From Fragilariopsis cylindrus CCMP1102 (Eukaryota; Bacillariophyta; Bacillariophyceae; Bacillariales; Bacillariaceae), in the NCBI GenBank assembly GCA_900095095.1, contig FMBT01000500.1:1-64000 (forward strand): a DNA stretch of 64,000 nt. The letters are read 5' to 3'. Position numbers and translations under genes: made by a program. This document shows, one piece after another, positions 9,860 through 23,762 of the stretch (positions within the stretch are counted from its first letter, which is position 1; each line of letters starts with the position of its first letter). Under the pieces are notes generated by a model. It did not search any database. It was not told the DNA's origin and was given only the letters and a program-made list of their open reading frames with translations.

Positions 9860-12136
9860 ATGGAACTTTTTAAGAAGGTTTCAATTTTGTCGGCGCTTTT
9901 GTTAGCCGCTGCTTCCACTACATCTGCATTCGTTCCTAGAACGAATACTGGACGTGTTGGAGGATTATGTATGTCTGCTGTTGAAGAGACAGTCGCGAAA
10001 AAAGAAGGAACCGTTATTAGTTCTATCAGGTTAGTTTTTCAAATATCCACCAGAATATAGAAACGAAAATCATTTGTATTTTCTTCCCCGAACCCCTTCG
10101 TCGTTTCTGATAATCTTCGTTTCTTTCCTTTTGCTTCCTCTATATACAACGTACAAATAAAATAATAAATTCTTGTTATAGAAATATTGCCGTTATTGCC
10201 CATGTCGATCACGGAAAAACAACTTTAGTTGATGCTCTTATCAGACAGTCAGGTGTATTCCGTGATGATGCTCAAGCAAATGATGCCGGTATACGTGTTA
10301 TGGATTCTGAAGATCAAGAAAGAGAAAGAGGTATTACAATTCTGTCAAAGAATCTTGCTGTCCAACGGGATGGTGTCAAAATTAATATCATGGACACACC
10401 AGGTCACGCTGACTTCGGGGGTGAAGTTGAACGTGTGTTGAATATGTGCGATGGTGTTCTTTTGTTAGTCGATTCAGTCGAAGGACCTAAGCCACAAACT
10501 CGATTTGTTCTTGACAAGGCCCTTCAAAAGGGCATGAAAGCCCTTGTCGTTGTGAACAAGGTCGATCGTCCTGCAGCTCGTGTCGAATACGTTGTCGATA
10601 ACGTATTTGATCTCTTCGTTGATTTGGGAGCAACTGATGAACAAACGGATTTCAGAGTCGTTTACGCTTCCGGTCTTCTTGGAACTGCCGGTGATACACC
10701 TGATGGGCTTGCAGATGACATGGGACCACTATTCGATGCCATTTTGGAAAGTATCGACCCACCAATGGTTGAAAATACCGCAGCTGATGGATTACAATGT
10801 CTTATTAGTAATATCATCTTCGATCCTTTCAAGGGTAAAATGGGTATCGCTCGTATTTCCAATGGTTCCATCAAGAAGGGTCAAGCTGTCGCATTAGCTC
10901 ATCCTGATAAGGAAACAAGAAAGGGACGTGTCGGAGAATTATTCGTCTTTGATAATCTTGGAAAGAAAGAAGTTGACGACGCTGCTGCCGGTGAAATTAT
11001 CATGTTTAGTGGACTCGAAGGAGTCGAAATTGGTGATACTTTAATTACCAATGAAAATGCCGGTGCAAATGCCGCCCCACCTATGGAACCAATTGCTATT
11101 GAACAACCAACCGTTCGAATGACGATCGGAGTTAATAAAAGTCCTCTTGCTGGTCGTGAAGGAAAATTCCTGACGAGTCGTATGATCCGCGACCGTCTTT
11201 TCAAAGAACTCGACCGTAACGTCGCACTTCAAGTGAAAGAAACTGACTCTGCTGATAAATACGAAGTTTCCGGACGTGGTCAATTACATTTGACTGTCCT
11301 TATCGAAACAATGCGTCGTGAGGGATTCGAACTCCAAGTTGGTCCACCTACTGTTATTATCAAAACAAACGAAGAAACTGGCAAACTCGAAGAACCTTGG
11401 GAATCGGTTGAAGTCAGAGTCCCCCAAGAATACAGTGGTGCTGTCGTCGAACTTCTGAATTTACGTAAGGGTGTCCTTCAAGACATGGGTCTTGAAGAGA
11501 GTATGTCTGTCGTTAAGTACTTGGTACCTACCCGTGGTATGTTGGGTATCCGATCAGCCCTCCTTTCTTCGACTCGTGGAACAGCCATCATCGATAGTGT
11601 TTTCGATTCGTACAGACCTAAGATTGCCGTTGAAATTCAAGCACGTGATAAGGGATCTCTTCTTGCTTTTGCTGAGGGTCCTGCATCAACTTTCGGTATC
11701 GAAGGAGCACAAACCCGTGGGCAAATGTTTGTCAGTGTTAACGACGATGTGTACAAGGGTATGATGTAAGTTACTTTATACTGATTGGTTGATGTTTTTT
11801 TTGTTGTGTTTAGTTATTGCGGCTCAATTCCCTTCTTCAACTCACAATTATTTCTATTTGCGTTCCTGCACTATTTATTATTCATTACACAGTATTGGTA
11901 TCCATCAACGTCCTGGTGACCTTGAGGTTAACATTTGCAAGACCAAGGCTTTAAATAACATGCGAGCTGCTGGAAAGGATAACAATGCTGGTGTCATTGC
12001 ACCCGTTGAAATGTCATTAGACTCATGTGTCGAATACATTGCGTCCGATGAGATTCTTGAAATAACACCATCCTTATTCAGAATGAGTAAGAATCCAGAT
12101 TTTGCCAAGAAGGGGAAGGGTGGCCGAGGAAACTAG
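9860..12136 (+). CDS. TYPA: TypA/BipA ribosome-associated GTPase, plastid-targeted
   Basis: Three exons: 9860-10029, 10182-11765 and 11893-12136. Introns are 152 and 127 bp (GTTAGT...TATAG; GTAAGT...CACAG), phases agree, and the product is 665 residues. The N-terminal signal peptide ends TTSAF/VPRT, the plastid motif. G-domain motifs follow in order: the P-loop [14 protein letters not shown] (switch I), DTPGH (G3) and NKVD (G4). Downstream are the EF-G-like domains and the TypA-specific C-terminus ([20 protein letters not shown]), which is encoded by exon 3. BipA/TypA binds ribosomes and supports subunit assembly and growth under stress; plant plastid homologues act in chloroplast translation. 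The basic tail (KKGKGGRGN) is typical of plant and algal forms. All G motifs are intact. Confidence 0.96.
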
Positions 12137-12536
12137 ATGTTTCTAGTTAACTAATACTTTCCATAATAGAGATGAATATTTTGTTTTTATTTTAGTGAAT
12201 ACGTATATATTGTATTATATTATAAATAGTAGGATTATTAGGGCTGAATACCGTGTGTCATCCCAAAATTGATTATAAAACGAGCAATTGACGTTCTCGT
12301 GAATTAGTCCGTTCCTGACATAATACAATACGCATGCAATAAGTACCGTTTATTAGGAACTAAAGTTGCATCAAGAAAAAAGTTATAATCAATCTATGCT
12401 TCAGTTTTATTATACTACTTAGATGGAAATTACATAGAAAACTGTTATACTATAGTGTTTTTTGCTTTGTGGTCGTCTACTCTGTTGGTAGAAACCGATT
12501 GATTTTGTATCGGTAGGGTCAATTCACATAACTTAT
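12137..12536. other. Convergent intergenic region
   Basis: Lies between the 3' ends of TypA and seryl-tRNA synthetase. It is AT-rich with no gene or structure that I can support. Confidence 0.4.
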
Positions 12537-13983
12537 TTATTTTTTGTTCTTTTGGTTCTTCTCTCCCTTACTAACCTCTTGTGCTTCACGAACGAATGGA
12601 AGGAATTCCTTACCACCCATGTACGGACGGAGGACTTCTGGAACGATGACACCATCGGGTGTTTGGTAAGTTTCTAACAAACAACATATTCCTCTTCCTG
12701 TCGCACACAATGTAGCGTTAAGCATATGTACGTAGGACTGACGAGCAGATAAATCACCCTTCTTAACTTCCTTCTTTCCGCCACATCTAATATTAACTCC
12801 ACGAGCTTGATAGTCGGTACAGTTACTACAACTGACTAACTCACGGTATGCATTTTGACCAGGAAACCATGCCTCTAAGTCATACTTTTTAGTAGCAGCA
12901 TCATTCAATTCATTACTGACCAAACAAACAACACGATAGGCAAATCCAAGAGAATCATAAAATTCCTTTGCGGCGGTGAGCATACGCTTATGTTCCGCTT
13001 GAGATGCCTCATAATCATCATCGACGATACAAATTGTTCAATCTTTTCAAATTGATGGACACGGAAAATTCCACGAATGTCCCGTCCGGACGATCCAGCT
13101 TCCTTTCGGAAACAGGTAGAAATTCCAGCATATCGCAATGGTAACGAACTCCTTTCGACCCATTCATCCTTATGGTAGGCACAAAGGGGTTGTTCGGAGG
13201 TTGCAATAAGGTACTTTTCCTTACTTTCGCCTTCCGGATCATCAGTTTTTCCTGAACCTTGTACAATTGTTCATCAAAGTCATCTAACTGAGCAATGGAT
13301 GCCATAACATCCTTGTTCATGAAGAATGGTGGTTGGACGACGTTGTAGTCACGTGCTGACAAAAAGGCGATACCGTAGTTGATGATAGCCTGATTTAACA
13401 GTACACCTGCATTTGTTAAAAAGTATGCACGATGACCAGCCACATTAGATCCACGAGTTGGTTCATATCCACCAATCCTCCATAATAATTCATCATGGGT
13501 TAATGGTTTAGTTTCTGGTAACGTATACTTCAATGAACCCTGGGAGGCGGGTAGGATGCCTTCTCCTTCTGGTGGAATTGGACTTAATGTAATAACTAAG
13601 TTATCTTCATCTTCATCGTTTGAAATAGGAACTTCTGGATCGACACGATTACCGATTCGATTCAAGAGTTTATCCCGACTTGCAGCGATTAATGGCAATT
13701 GAGCTTCTACATCCTTAATCTCCTCCTGAACAGCTTTCATTTCAGCAACTTCAGCCGTACAATCTTCTTTCGCTTTCTTTTTGGGTGTAATTTTTTCCTT
13801 TTGGATTTTGTTTACCTGCTTACGCAAATCATCTTTTTTCTTGGTCATGGCACGCCATTTTTCATCTTCTGCAATGACCTCGTCCACCCATTCCACCGGT
13901 TTGAACCGTTGTTCCATATATTTGCGATACTTCGCAGGGTCTCCCCCTTTGTAATCACGGAGTTCGTTGATGTCGATAGGCAT
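12537..13983 (-). CDS. SerRS: Seryl-tRNA synthetase, cytosolic type, with two frame breaks
   Basis: Class II synthetase that charges tRNA-Ser. The start at 13983 ([16 protein letters not shown]) has no targeting peptide and matches the eukaryotic cytosolic form. The open frame upstream of it is non-coding leader. The N-terminal long coiled-coil arm (about residues 40-115, rich in Lys/Glu) binds tRNA. Motif 2 ([16 protein letters not shown]) and motif 3 ([12 protein letters not shown]) are present, with [14 protein letters not shown] between them. The frame breaks near 13257 and 13022. At each point one additional G restores a continuous family-like sequence: [10 protein letters not shown] follows the first site and DDYEASQ the second. 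The gene is essential, so consensus errors are much more likely than decay. Corrected length is about 482 residues, and no intron fits the breaks. Confidence 0.9.
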
Positions 13984-14490
13984 CCTACTGGTATTATTTG
14001 ACTTGTTGTTTAGTTTATATGTTATATGCAAAGGAAAAATATATGGATAGCAATTATTTGAAACAATCTCTCCAGTCCAAGATGTTGTTGTACTTCGAGT
14101 AGGACTATCTTTTTGTTCGTCGTCGTTTTCGTTGAACGTAAAAAAATTCCAATCGTTTCGACGGCTGATATGGGTAGTGAGGGACAGACGAGTGCGCCCT
14201 TTTGTGTGTGTGTGTGTGTGTGTTTTTAAACAACTACTTAGAGGAAAGAGAAAGCAGAGGAAAGTGCAGGGGGTCAAACCCCTGGACCTGGAAGCGTACG
14301 GTACCGTACAGATTGAAATCTTAAGGCATGCTCTACAGTACAACATATTAGCAAGCAACAATAAGTAGTACTACTTTTCCACAAAACAAAATATTACAAA
14401 CAAAAAATCATCTATTTCAATCAATATTTTACTCAATTATTAATTTAATTACCAAAAATATTGTATAAGAAGTAACATAAAACTAAAACT
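13984..14490. other. Upstream region of SerRS with a TG microsatellite
   Basis: Holds a perfect (TG)n run at about 14203-14223. Open frames on both strands here are low-complexity or leader shadows. No gene is seen before tRNA-Asn. Confidence 0.4.
14203..14223. repeat. (TG)n dinucleotide microsatellite
   Basis: About ten uninterrupted TG units, 220-240 bp upstream of the SerRS start codon. Confidence 0.9.
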
Positions 14491-14563
14491 GGATGATTAG
14501 CTCAGTTGGTAGAGCGTGCGACTGTTAATCGCAAGGCCACCGGTTCGACCCCGGTATCGTCCG
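14491..14563 (+). tRNA. tRNA-Asn (anticodon GTT)
   Basis: A 73-nt intronless cloverleaf. Acceptor GGATGAT pairs with ATCGTCC (one T-G wobble), followed by discriminator G. The D arm is GCTCAGTTGGTAGAGC, the anticodon loop CTGTTAA centres on GTT, and the T arm is CCGGTTCGACCCCGG. A TCTTTTT run follows at once and serves as RNA polymerase III terminator. The A box and B box (GGTTCGACC) are intact. Confidence 0.97.
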
Positions 14564-15910
14564 TCTTTTTGAAGTTGCTTTGATTTTTTTACTATTTTCT
14601 TTGAGTAACTTAATTCTTTATAAATAATAATAATCAATTATTATACAGTAGTAATAATAAGGCAGTTAAGAACTCTTATTTACGTTAGATCCCATCAATG
14701 TAGAGATTGATTTCATTTTTAGGATGTTCCAGTTGTTGTGTAGAGAGTAAGAGAACTACTACATGTAATGTACCTACCTGCACACCACATTATTGTACAC
14801 CACATTTTATACACCACCACACCGTTCTTCGGTTGGTGGTTTTTGCACACACTATAAGATGGGTTGTCCTGCAAATATAGTAGATTGAGTCCCATAATGT
14901 GCTATAGAATATGGTTGTGTGTGCCGTTGACAGTAACAGAATTCTCAGTCAGGACTACCTAACCTGGTCCCTGTCAAAAGTGGAAGATATGATAATTTTT
15001 GGGAGAGCCAAGTTGGACTTCTTCTTACATTCTGAATATATCATTTTCCATCATAAAATAATGATAGCTACCAGGAGTTGGAATGATATATTGCTCCCAT
15101 AGTATTCTGGCTAAATAGATAGCTTGCAAAACATAGGCAATACTTTGTGTCTTTTGATAACTCGTGTTTTGAGTTACTCTAAATATCAACCTGGTGCAGT
15201 CCCATTGAGCTGCAAGGAGAGATCGTCCTCCACTCCACTCTCCATCTGAACGCCTCACTTTCATGACTGAATCCCCAAAAATGTAAGGAGAGAACAACAA
15301 ATAATAATGAGAGAAGAGAAATGCCAATCAGCCACTCTCCATTTCAAAGTAAGGTACGGAAAAAAATCCCTTACACTCTCGGACTAGTAATAATTCCTGA
15401 AAAAACGAAGGGCTTAGTAAAAAAACACGACGTATTACAGTGTTATTTAGAGAACGTGCTCGTCATAACACAAGTACTGTACTTTAAAAATTGAATCACA
15501 GTACTGTATGTGCATACCCCCTCCTTGAAGACCTGCACTCTCTGTACGTTAGTTCTGGGGGCGCTTCGGATCCCGTAATCCCAGCTCAAGAAACAATAAC
15601 ATGATTAGGATTCTTAATATATTTTATTTGTGCATTAAGCTTACAAGCGCAAAAAGACATCATCTCTTCCTTTCTTGTCTTACTCGTTATTATTCGATGG
15701 GACGAAAGAGAGAGAGAGAGAGAGAGAGAAGAGGGCTGAAAGCAATATTTATAAGATACCGTCCACCCAAATCCTCGAGTTTGGCTACAGAGCAGAACCT
15801 CGTTTCTTTTGCTTGATTAGATTACTTTACAGTGATAAGGCCTTTGATATAACCCAATTTATTATCGTTGCTACTCTAGTAGATTCTAGTAGAGATACAA
15901 AAGCTTAATT
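14564..15910. other. Gene-free stretch before the UBR ligase
   Basis: No protein gene is supported. Open frames at 14911-15102, 15025-15327 and 15601-15908 have no domain or coding signature. An (AG)n microsatellite lies at about 15707-15729, some 180 bp upstream of the UBR start. Confidence 0.4.
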
Positions 15911-18900
15911 ATGAGCGGCATCAACGGCAACAACCCCGATGAAAAAACGCCACAAATGCAAGGGGACAACCCACAACGTGAGGAATCAACGTCGACATCG
16001 ATACCGACATCGACAACTATTGGTGGTGGAAGAAAACGACAAAGAAGACAAGATTGGATTGATACGGCCTTTCGCGAAACGACTAAATTGTTAGAAGAAC
16101 TTCCCTCCGATGGAGCAAGATTTTTGGCTCCCATGCCTTCTGTTGTCTCTCTTCGTAATGCTGTTAAAGATCCTCCCTCGTTACCATTTTCATTCGCTCC
16201 GCGACGTCCACGACGAAGCAACAGTAATATCTCAACGAACACAACTGCAAACAGCGGTAGTGGTGGTAGTATACCAAACGAAGGAGGAGAGGAAGAGGAG
16301 GGAGACCATAATGTGGCGGGAGATCCCGATGATGATGGTGCCACTGCTGACGGTGCAACTCGTCGTGACCAACACTTGAGAGGAGGAATATATCTGCAGC
16401 AGCCCAACGTTAGTGCAATCCAGCAACATCGCCGTGGTCAACAACACAACAACGATGGATCACTATTAACACCCAACCGTGGTCATCACGCACTATTTCG
16501 TGGGTTGGAAGACTTGGAAGATTTCGACAAACTCGAATCTGAATTACAATTAAAATCATCGTTGACAACGAACCTAACGATGATCGCAACCGGTGACGAC
16601 GTACAATACGAAAGTCCTCGTGACGCTGTTAATACTCTCGATACGCTTTCCAGGAGTGTCCCCCGTAGGGTTTGTCAACATCCATTTAAAAAGAATGATA
16701 TCGTGTGGGTGTGTCGGACATGTCAAGCCGACGAAACCTGTGTTTTGTGTCACGCTTGTTATAAGGGATCCGATCACGAAGGTCATGATGTTGCTTTTTA
16801 CCACGCCCAAGCTGGTGGATGCTGTGATTGCGGTGATCCAGACGCTTGGGATCCAGCAGGATTTTGCAGCAGACATGGACCGGCTGCTTCTGTTGGTAGT
16901 AGTAATAGTAATAATGAAGATGCTGATATCGACGGTGTCGACGACGATGAGGAACGCAACTTAGGGCCGCTGAGTGGCAGCGTTATATTTCGAGTGCAAG
17001 GAATGGTCCCCGCAGCTGTCGATTGGATGGTGAAATACGTAGCAATGACCGCAATAGAGGGATTCGAAAGGACGGAAGAAGAGCAAGAGCAGCTTCATAC
17101 TCAACCAACTGAAACACCAACACAGTCAAGAGTAGAAGAAGGAGACGTAGAAATGAAAGATTCCACAGACGTGGTGACAGCTACTATGACGATGACAGCG
17201 GCGACGACGACGACAACAGAAGCAGAAGCAGCAGCTGCAAAAACAGCTTCAGGCAGAGGATCTGTACGTCGCTTGATTTTTTCTCCGTCCGCTGCTGGCT
17301 CATCTCGGCGTCAACAGAAAGATCTGCCTTACACTAAGGCAGAAGAATTAGGTATGTTAGCTAAGCGAGGTGGTGGGCTATATTTGGTACTTAAGAGTGA
17401 TGATATACACACCGATCGACAGCTTGTTGAGGCGTTCCGTGACTTGCTCGGGACCTCTAGCTTATACACGGAATCTATATTACAAAAAGTTGTCCAAGCC
17501 CTTAAACAATTTGGACAATTAGTTGTGTGGGGTACCACAGAAATATTAGCTGAACTCTCAACGACCCAAATTCGGTTATGGTTAGACGGAGACCGAATAG
17601 CCTCCGGCGTATTCGGATCAGCTATTCTCAATCGTGCCAAGATCCTAACCCGCCACCACGGGCTCTTCTGCTCCATCCTAACACGGCAAGAATTACAAAT
17701 CGAGCAGCATGCTGTTACCGTCTTACAATGGTTGACTGCACTGGCGCGATCGTGTGATCCGCTCTGTCAAAAGGTTGCAGAATCGATTTCACCTGATCGG
17801 CATTTGGCACCATTGTTACAGGCAGACTTTAAGCTGAGCTCCCGAGTCACAAAGTATTGGCATTCCCTTCTGTTAACGCTGTTAGCGGTTCCAACATTCA
17901 AATCACATCTGGCGGCGGCCTATTGCGACACCTATCAATCGGTAACGGCGGAGTACGCTCGCGGGATGGGAGTTTTGGAGCGAAGCGGCTACGCATTGAG
18001 CGTTCAGTTCTTAAATCGTGTAACTTACGTGGTGGATTTGGTCCAACGACGCGATCTGCTGGGTAAATTGGGTGCTAGTCTCTTTCAAACTTTGAATGTA
18101 GCAGCGGTACCTGTCGATAATGTCGATTCCGATAGCGCAGGGGTGGATTCAGTTACCGTAATTGCTCAGCAACAACGACGGCTGAATCCCAACCACTTTG
18201 TAATGATGAATCGGCGATACTCCCCCTGTATATCCGACTTGAAATGCGTCCTCAATGTGAAAGGAATGCCTCGATTGTTTGCTTCAAAATCTGGTTGCTT
18301 TTTGAAAGATTGGATTGCAGCATTGGGGCTTGGGCAGATGATGGACTCGCAGGTCTGGAGAGATTGGACGCAGGGACACGTAGAGGTCGAGCATCGTGGA
18401 TGGGTTGGTGCCTTCAACGCATCGATTAGTTTGGGGTCACTATTTGAAAGATTGTTGAGTTGGGACGATTCCGATCCATCACCGATTCAAGATCCACATT
18501 CTCCTATGTCTAAGAATCTCATGAGTTGCGTAGAGTTAGCGCTGCACGTTTTGGTTACAGGAGTACACGAATGGCAGACCCTGGCAGCGAATTCGTATAA
18601 ACCCACATCGTATACGACATCGTTAGAACCATACAAACGCCGGTCGGCAAGTTTGCCATTTTCCACGATTTCTGTAAAGATGGGGTCCGTTTTGGCCTTT
18701 CGAGCCCTACCTGTGTCTCAAGTGACACCATTTTCATTCCACCTTCCACTACATCGATTTGTTGCGGCTTGTTTACGTGAAGCCTGTTTGCGAGAGACAG
18801 GCATTCAAGATCTACGATCGCTTCTGTCGCAAAATTTGACTGATGATGTTCAAGATAATCTCTTTATCGGATTGATGGAATTTCCTCTGTTGGTTTTGTC

Positions 18901-21900
18901 TAGAGCTGCACAAGTCCGTGCTGGACTTTGGAGACGTAATGGAAATGGCTTGAACGATCAGGTACTTAACTACGCCGAGCCACCCTTTTGTCGAGCCATG
19001 CGGGACGCTGATTTGCTTCTAATACAATTCTCAATGATAGGACGTACCAAAAATCAGACCAGGGATTGTCGTCCTGATTCTGATGTCGGGGTTTGCTTTC
19101 TGGTTCATCTATTACTGCATCGGTTGGGACTGTTTGATTTTTGTGGACTTGCTAAGGCTCCAAATGCTGATGTCAATCGATATATGGATGAAGTACAAAA
19201 GGGTTTATACTCTTCAGAAAAGAATTCTGAAGAGATGGGTGATGACTTTTTGATGCCATCGACTTATTCCCCAGCACGAGACAGCGGTTCATGCTTATTG
19301 CTACTCGAGGAATTCCTACATGCCATGATTATTCTTTGTAAAGAATTACCTCCTCTACCACCTACTGATAAATCGGCGCACACATCTCAAGCGAAATGGA
19401 GATTGCGTCGAGAAGTCGTTCATCGTTTGGCCTCAGGTCCTAAGACTCACAGTGAAATGGCAGAAGTTCATCACGTCTTGAGCCATTGGGATAATGTGTA
19501 TCTAAGTGAAGAAGGGAAGCTAGTTAATCCTGATGATGCCACCGGTGCTGCCCTTGGTGCAGTTTTAGCTGATGTAGCAAATCGGAAAATATCTCACAGG
19601 AAAATGGAACCCGATAAGTGGGAACTGAATCGAGAAGCCTGGGAGGATTACGATCCTAGCTTTTACCACATAAATCTTCGAAACCATCAGAATTCAGCGG
19701 AATCACGACCAGCCTTTCCAGCGGACAATAAATTTCGAGTAAAGCCTAAGCCGTTCTGTCCACCTTCATTTGAATGTCACCATGATTTTGCTCGGTTGCG
19801 ACGAGATGTTACCTGTGATGCTACAATTCTTGCTATTTCTTACCGTACTCTTCATATGCATATACGTGATAACAAAAAAATAAAAGATGCTCTTGACTTG
19901 CGAGGTGCTATGGCATACGAAGGGGGGGATAAAAGTGAGACTGCCGTGGCTCGTGCTGTACATCTACTGACATTGGGAGCATATGCTTGGCAAGATGCTT
20001 CCGAAGAAGCCAAGAATTGGCGTGAGGATGGAGGAGGATCGATTGGCAGCATTTTCTTCGACCGAAGTGATGACATCTCAGCTCCTACCGCCAAAGAATG
20101 GATCTCTGCTGCTCTTTTGACAAACCCTCGAATTCATCAAGCCTCGGAGTGGTACGAAGGTGAAGAGAATTGTCTACAACTACTTCGTCGACTGGCTGTT
20201 GATGGCGGATTCGAGGGCTGCTTTTTCGCACAGGATCGGGCAGTACAAGCTGGAGCGGCTTGGCTTTGCGAATTTGCTGCTAAATATAACAGCGAGGCTA
20301 GTAAATTAGTCTACCTGGAGAAGACAACTGATGGTGTAGACACTGACGAAAAACAAGAAACAGAAATGGAAAAACGGAAGCGAGTTGCTAAAGCAAAGGC
20401 AATGGAGAGAATGAAAGCCCAGGCTGCCAAGTTTGCACTTTTAATGCAAGAAGAGTTGGGTGATAACGATGATGAAAAAGAATCATCAGAAAAGGACGAT
20501 ATGCCTGATGGTGCGTCTACTGTAAGCCGTCGAAATAGTTTTGCGTCTGGAGTGAGTAACCAATCATTATCAGATTCGGATAAGGAATTTTCTGTTGCTT
20601 CATCTGATGCAATTCGAGCAACGTTTTGTGAGACACAAATTCCGACGAGGCTTCTCAAATGCAGACCACGATGTATAATATGCAGTGATGATAGCAATGC
20701 CGAAAAAAGACCAAAAGAACGAGAGGATTTAGGCCATCGACATAGCCGTCGAAGGCGTAATAATGGAGGCAATGCTCTTGCCTTTGTCGGATACACGCAA
20801 GCGAGTACTGTTATGAAAGGTGGTGGAGGTCCTCCCGCAGGCCGAAACACTTCCTCTGCTTTTACCCCGGTGAGACAATTCGTTGGAGCTCACGTCGCAC
20901 TCTGTGGTCACGCAATTCACAGTGAGTGCTGGGAATCTTATCTAGCTACTGTTTCTCGTCGAGAAGACCGTCGTGTCTCAAAGAAAGATGAATTTCGATG
21001 TCCGTTATGCCAGAGGTTAAGCAACTGTCTAATCCCATTCATTGACGTTGGTGTAGACTGGATTGAACCTGCATCGAGTATGAATAGTTCGACACCGATG
21101 GAAGTAACGAAACCCAAAAGCGATGATGGAATAGACGGAATGTCTTGCGAGGACTCGTCAGTGGAACTAGCAGGGCCCTTATCACTTCAGGAATTTCTAG
21201 TTTCAACACCCTGGTGGGTTTCAAAACACAATGACTCAGTCATTTGGGATGGCCAATGCGCTTTCGTTTCCAAAGCGCTCAGACAGGAATCACGTCCTGA
21301 TCAAATCGAATACAAAGAAGATTCAGCGATTACACCTCGTCGGCGAAGTGTTAGAGCCTTGCGAAAGAAAGATCTTTATGCCGCCTGGAATGCGATGATG
21401 AAAACTCCGCGATTTGTCCGGCGGAAGCTTCGTTCAAAGTCTGAGGGGAAAGCGAATGATACGATTGCGGTGGGTGGACGAGAAGATCCTAGTATTGCAC
21501 CACTGCCTTCCACAGACTCTGCTGCTGAAACTGTTGTGTGGAGAAGATTTATGGACCAAGTTAGTGATATCACTTACAAAGCGGATGGAAAGCGTCTAGG
21601 AGATGAAATTCTTCACAGTGACTTTGGAGAATTTAGACATTACATCGTGGAGAAATATTCGTATAACATGGCAAATCGATATTCAAACAAGGAGCCATTA
21701 GATGTAAGTCTATAAGATTATGCGCGGGTGGCATGTTGGTGTTGTTTAAATAGCTTGTGTTGGTATTTCATGTTTAGCTTACAACCTTTTTATCTATCTT
21801 TATTAGTGGCCATCATGCGTGTTCCCAACGACTTTATATGATACACAGAGGCAGGAACTTTCGAGGGAAAAGCTGCTATCAAAATTGATGATGTCTATAC

Positions 21901-23762
21901 AAAGTTTGACCTACAGTGTTTGCTGCGAAGCCAACGAGGCTCGACGTATGACGAAAAAGGCGAAGTTGGCATCTGCAAAGCATGCCGGTTCTTCTTCATC
22001 AGGCGGTAGTAGTCTTGATTCAGCATTTTCGAAATATGGCATTTCTCAAATTTTGTGTAACGACAAGTTGATAATTATGCCTCGACCTAACGCAACGGAG
22101 GACGAAGGGTTTCAACCGTTCAATGGACGACTCGGTCGCCTACGCTATGTTGGTCTTGCAGTAATGGCAACTGCTGGCGCAGTTGCGGCGGATCTTGTTC
22201 AACTTGTTATCGGCTTTCCATCACAGACACCAAGTAACGTGGCAACGGAACCGTATCGAGCCCCTATTGTTTACCCGCTTCTGTTGGGAAACGTTCTGAC
22301 GCATGTAGTTGCAGCAATATGTGCCTTAGGAGGGAGAGCAAGGGCCAGAAGCGACTCTCTGGAACTTAATTGGCCAATTCCTTTCTCAAGTAAAGGGAGC
22401 TTTATTTTTTCAAACGGTTTCGGATCGCAGAAGAATTCTGATTCGATTATCAATGATTCGGAAGGCTTTATGAAGCTAGGACTTCTGGCAACAGTGCTTC
22501 AAGTCTTGTTGGGGAAAATAGACATCATAGGTACCGGCGCCACAGAATGTAAAGTTTTGGAAACTCTTCAACAAATGTGCGCTGATAGTATAGAAGATAA
22601 TTCAGTCGAAGGAACATGGACAAAAAATTGTCTATCTCTTCTTGAGATGGCCCTATCCAAGCACCACCAGCCTGTTCAAGTTACAGATGTACGTAATTTC
22701 GATGCAAATATTGCGAAAAGGATTCAAGAAGGATGCTTTTTGGCCGCTAAGACTGCATGCTCTTTCTTGGCAGAAATCGGAATTATCTTGCAACTCCTGG
22801 TTCCGGGCATTATGACAAGGTATATGAGCTCAGACAATCATCATGACGGACTAGAAGATAATGATAATACCTTCACCACTCTGAGCAAGCTGCAAGCCCT
22901 ATTTCGACTTGAACCCATTTCCGAGATCTTAGATTCTGATGATACTCGGCAAGTTTTGTCTAATTGGTACGAAACAGCACGGAATCATATTAAGGCAACG
23001 ACACTGCCTGCTGCTACAATATCGAAGTCAGGTGCTTCGGTATCTACTCGGCTCTTCCAAACGCAAGGATTCCGCGTTTATGATTGGCCTATGGCATCGT
23101 GTCATAATGCTGTAAATCCAAATCAGCCTAACCAGCAAAAGCTTAAGGACAAGAATAAAACCACATTGCAAGAAAAGATAGATGGAATTCCCATGGAAAT
23201 TGATTCACCTGTCCAACCAGTTGTCCTTTCAACATCTTCCACAGCACGAGCTCAGGCACCAGCTCCTTTGGTTACCTTTAGCTCGAAAAAGAATGTGAAC
23301 TTGATCGGCGGTTACATTCTGGAAGAAAATCCTACGGTAAACAAGGGACGTCCTCGAGTGACGATGATACCAACATCCTACACTGATTTATATGCTGAGC
23401 TTAGCCAATTACTCCCTGAGAGCGATCAAACGTCTGTTTGTCTCGTTTGTGGAGAAGTATTAAATGCTGGAGGGAAAGGAGAATGCACAAAGCATTCGTA
23501 TAAATGTGGAGCAGGGACTGGTATGTTCTTTCTCCTGCAGGAATGTGCTGGATTGATTATGCACAACGGTAAAGCAGCATACATTCACAGTCCGTATGTA
23601 GATAGTCATGGAGAAACCCCACAATACAGAGGTCGTCCATTGAATTTGGACCTTGACCGTTACGATCACTTACGCGAGGTTTGGTCAGGGCATTCTATAC
23701 GGCAGCAAGTTTTAGCTGAACGTGAAAGCTCACGACAAATTATTGTCGATGGATTTTATTAA
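15911..23762 (+). CDS. UBR1/PRT6-type N-recognin, RING E3 ubiquitin ligase
   Basis: Two exons, 15911-21703 and 21807-23762, joined in phase 0 over a 103-bp intron (GTAAGT...TTATTAG), giving 2582 residues. A low-complexity N-terminus leads to the UBR box at about residues 252-325 (CRTCQADETCVLCHACY, HEGHDV, GCCDCGDPDAW). This zinc fold binds type-1 basic N-degrons. A winged-helix and helical scaffold follows. The RING-H2 lies at about 1586-1705: CIICSDD, then after a roughly 75-residue spacer CGHAIHSECW, and later CPLC. Exon 2 carries the C-terminal UBR autoinhibitory domain (SVCLVCGEVLNAGG, KHSYKCGAGTGMFFLLQE). The protein should recognise destabilising N-terminal residues and ubiquitinate the bearer. 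The whole 7.8-kb gene is free of frame breaks, in contrast to many neighbours. The start is the first ATG of the frame. Confidence 0.93.

Noticed and set aside
13984-14361. N-terminal extension of the SerRS frame
   Set aside because: Contains a His-Thr run from the TG microsatellite and does not look like a targeting peptide; MPIDINELR is the conserved eukaryotic start.
20311-20850. 179-codon minus-strand frame within UBR
   Set aside because: Antisense of the conserved coding exon, with no domain of its own.
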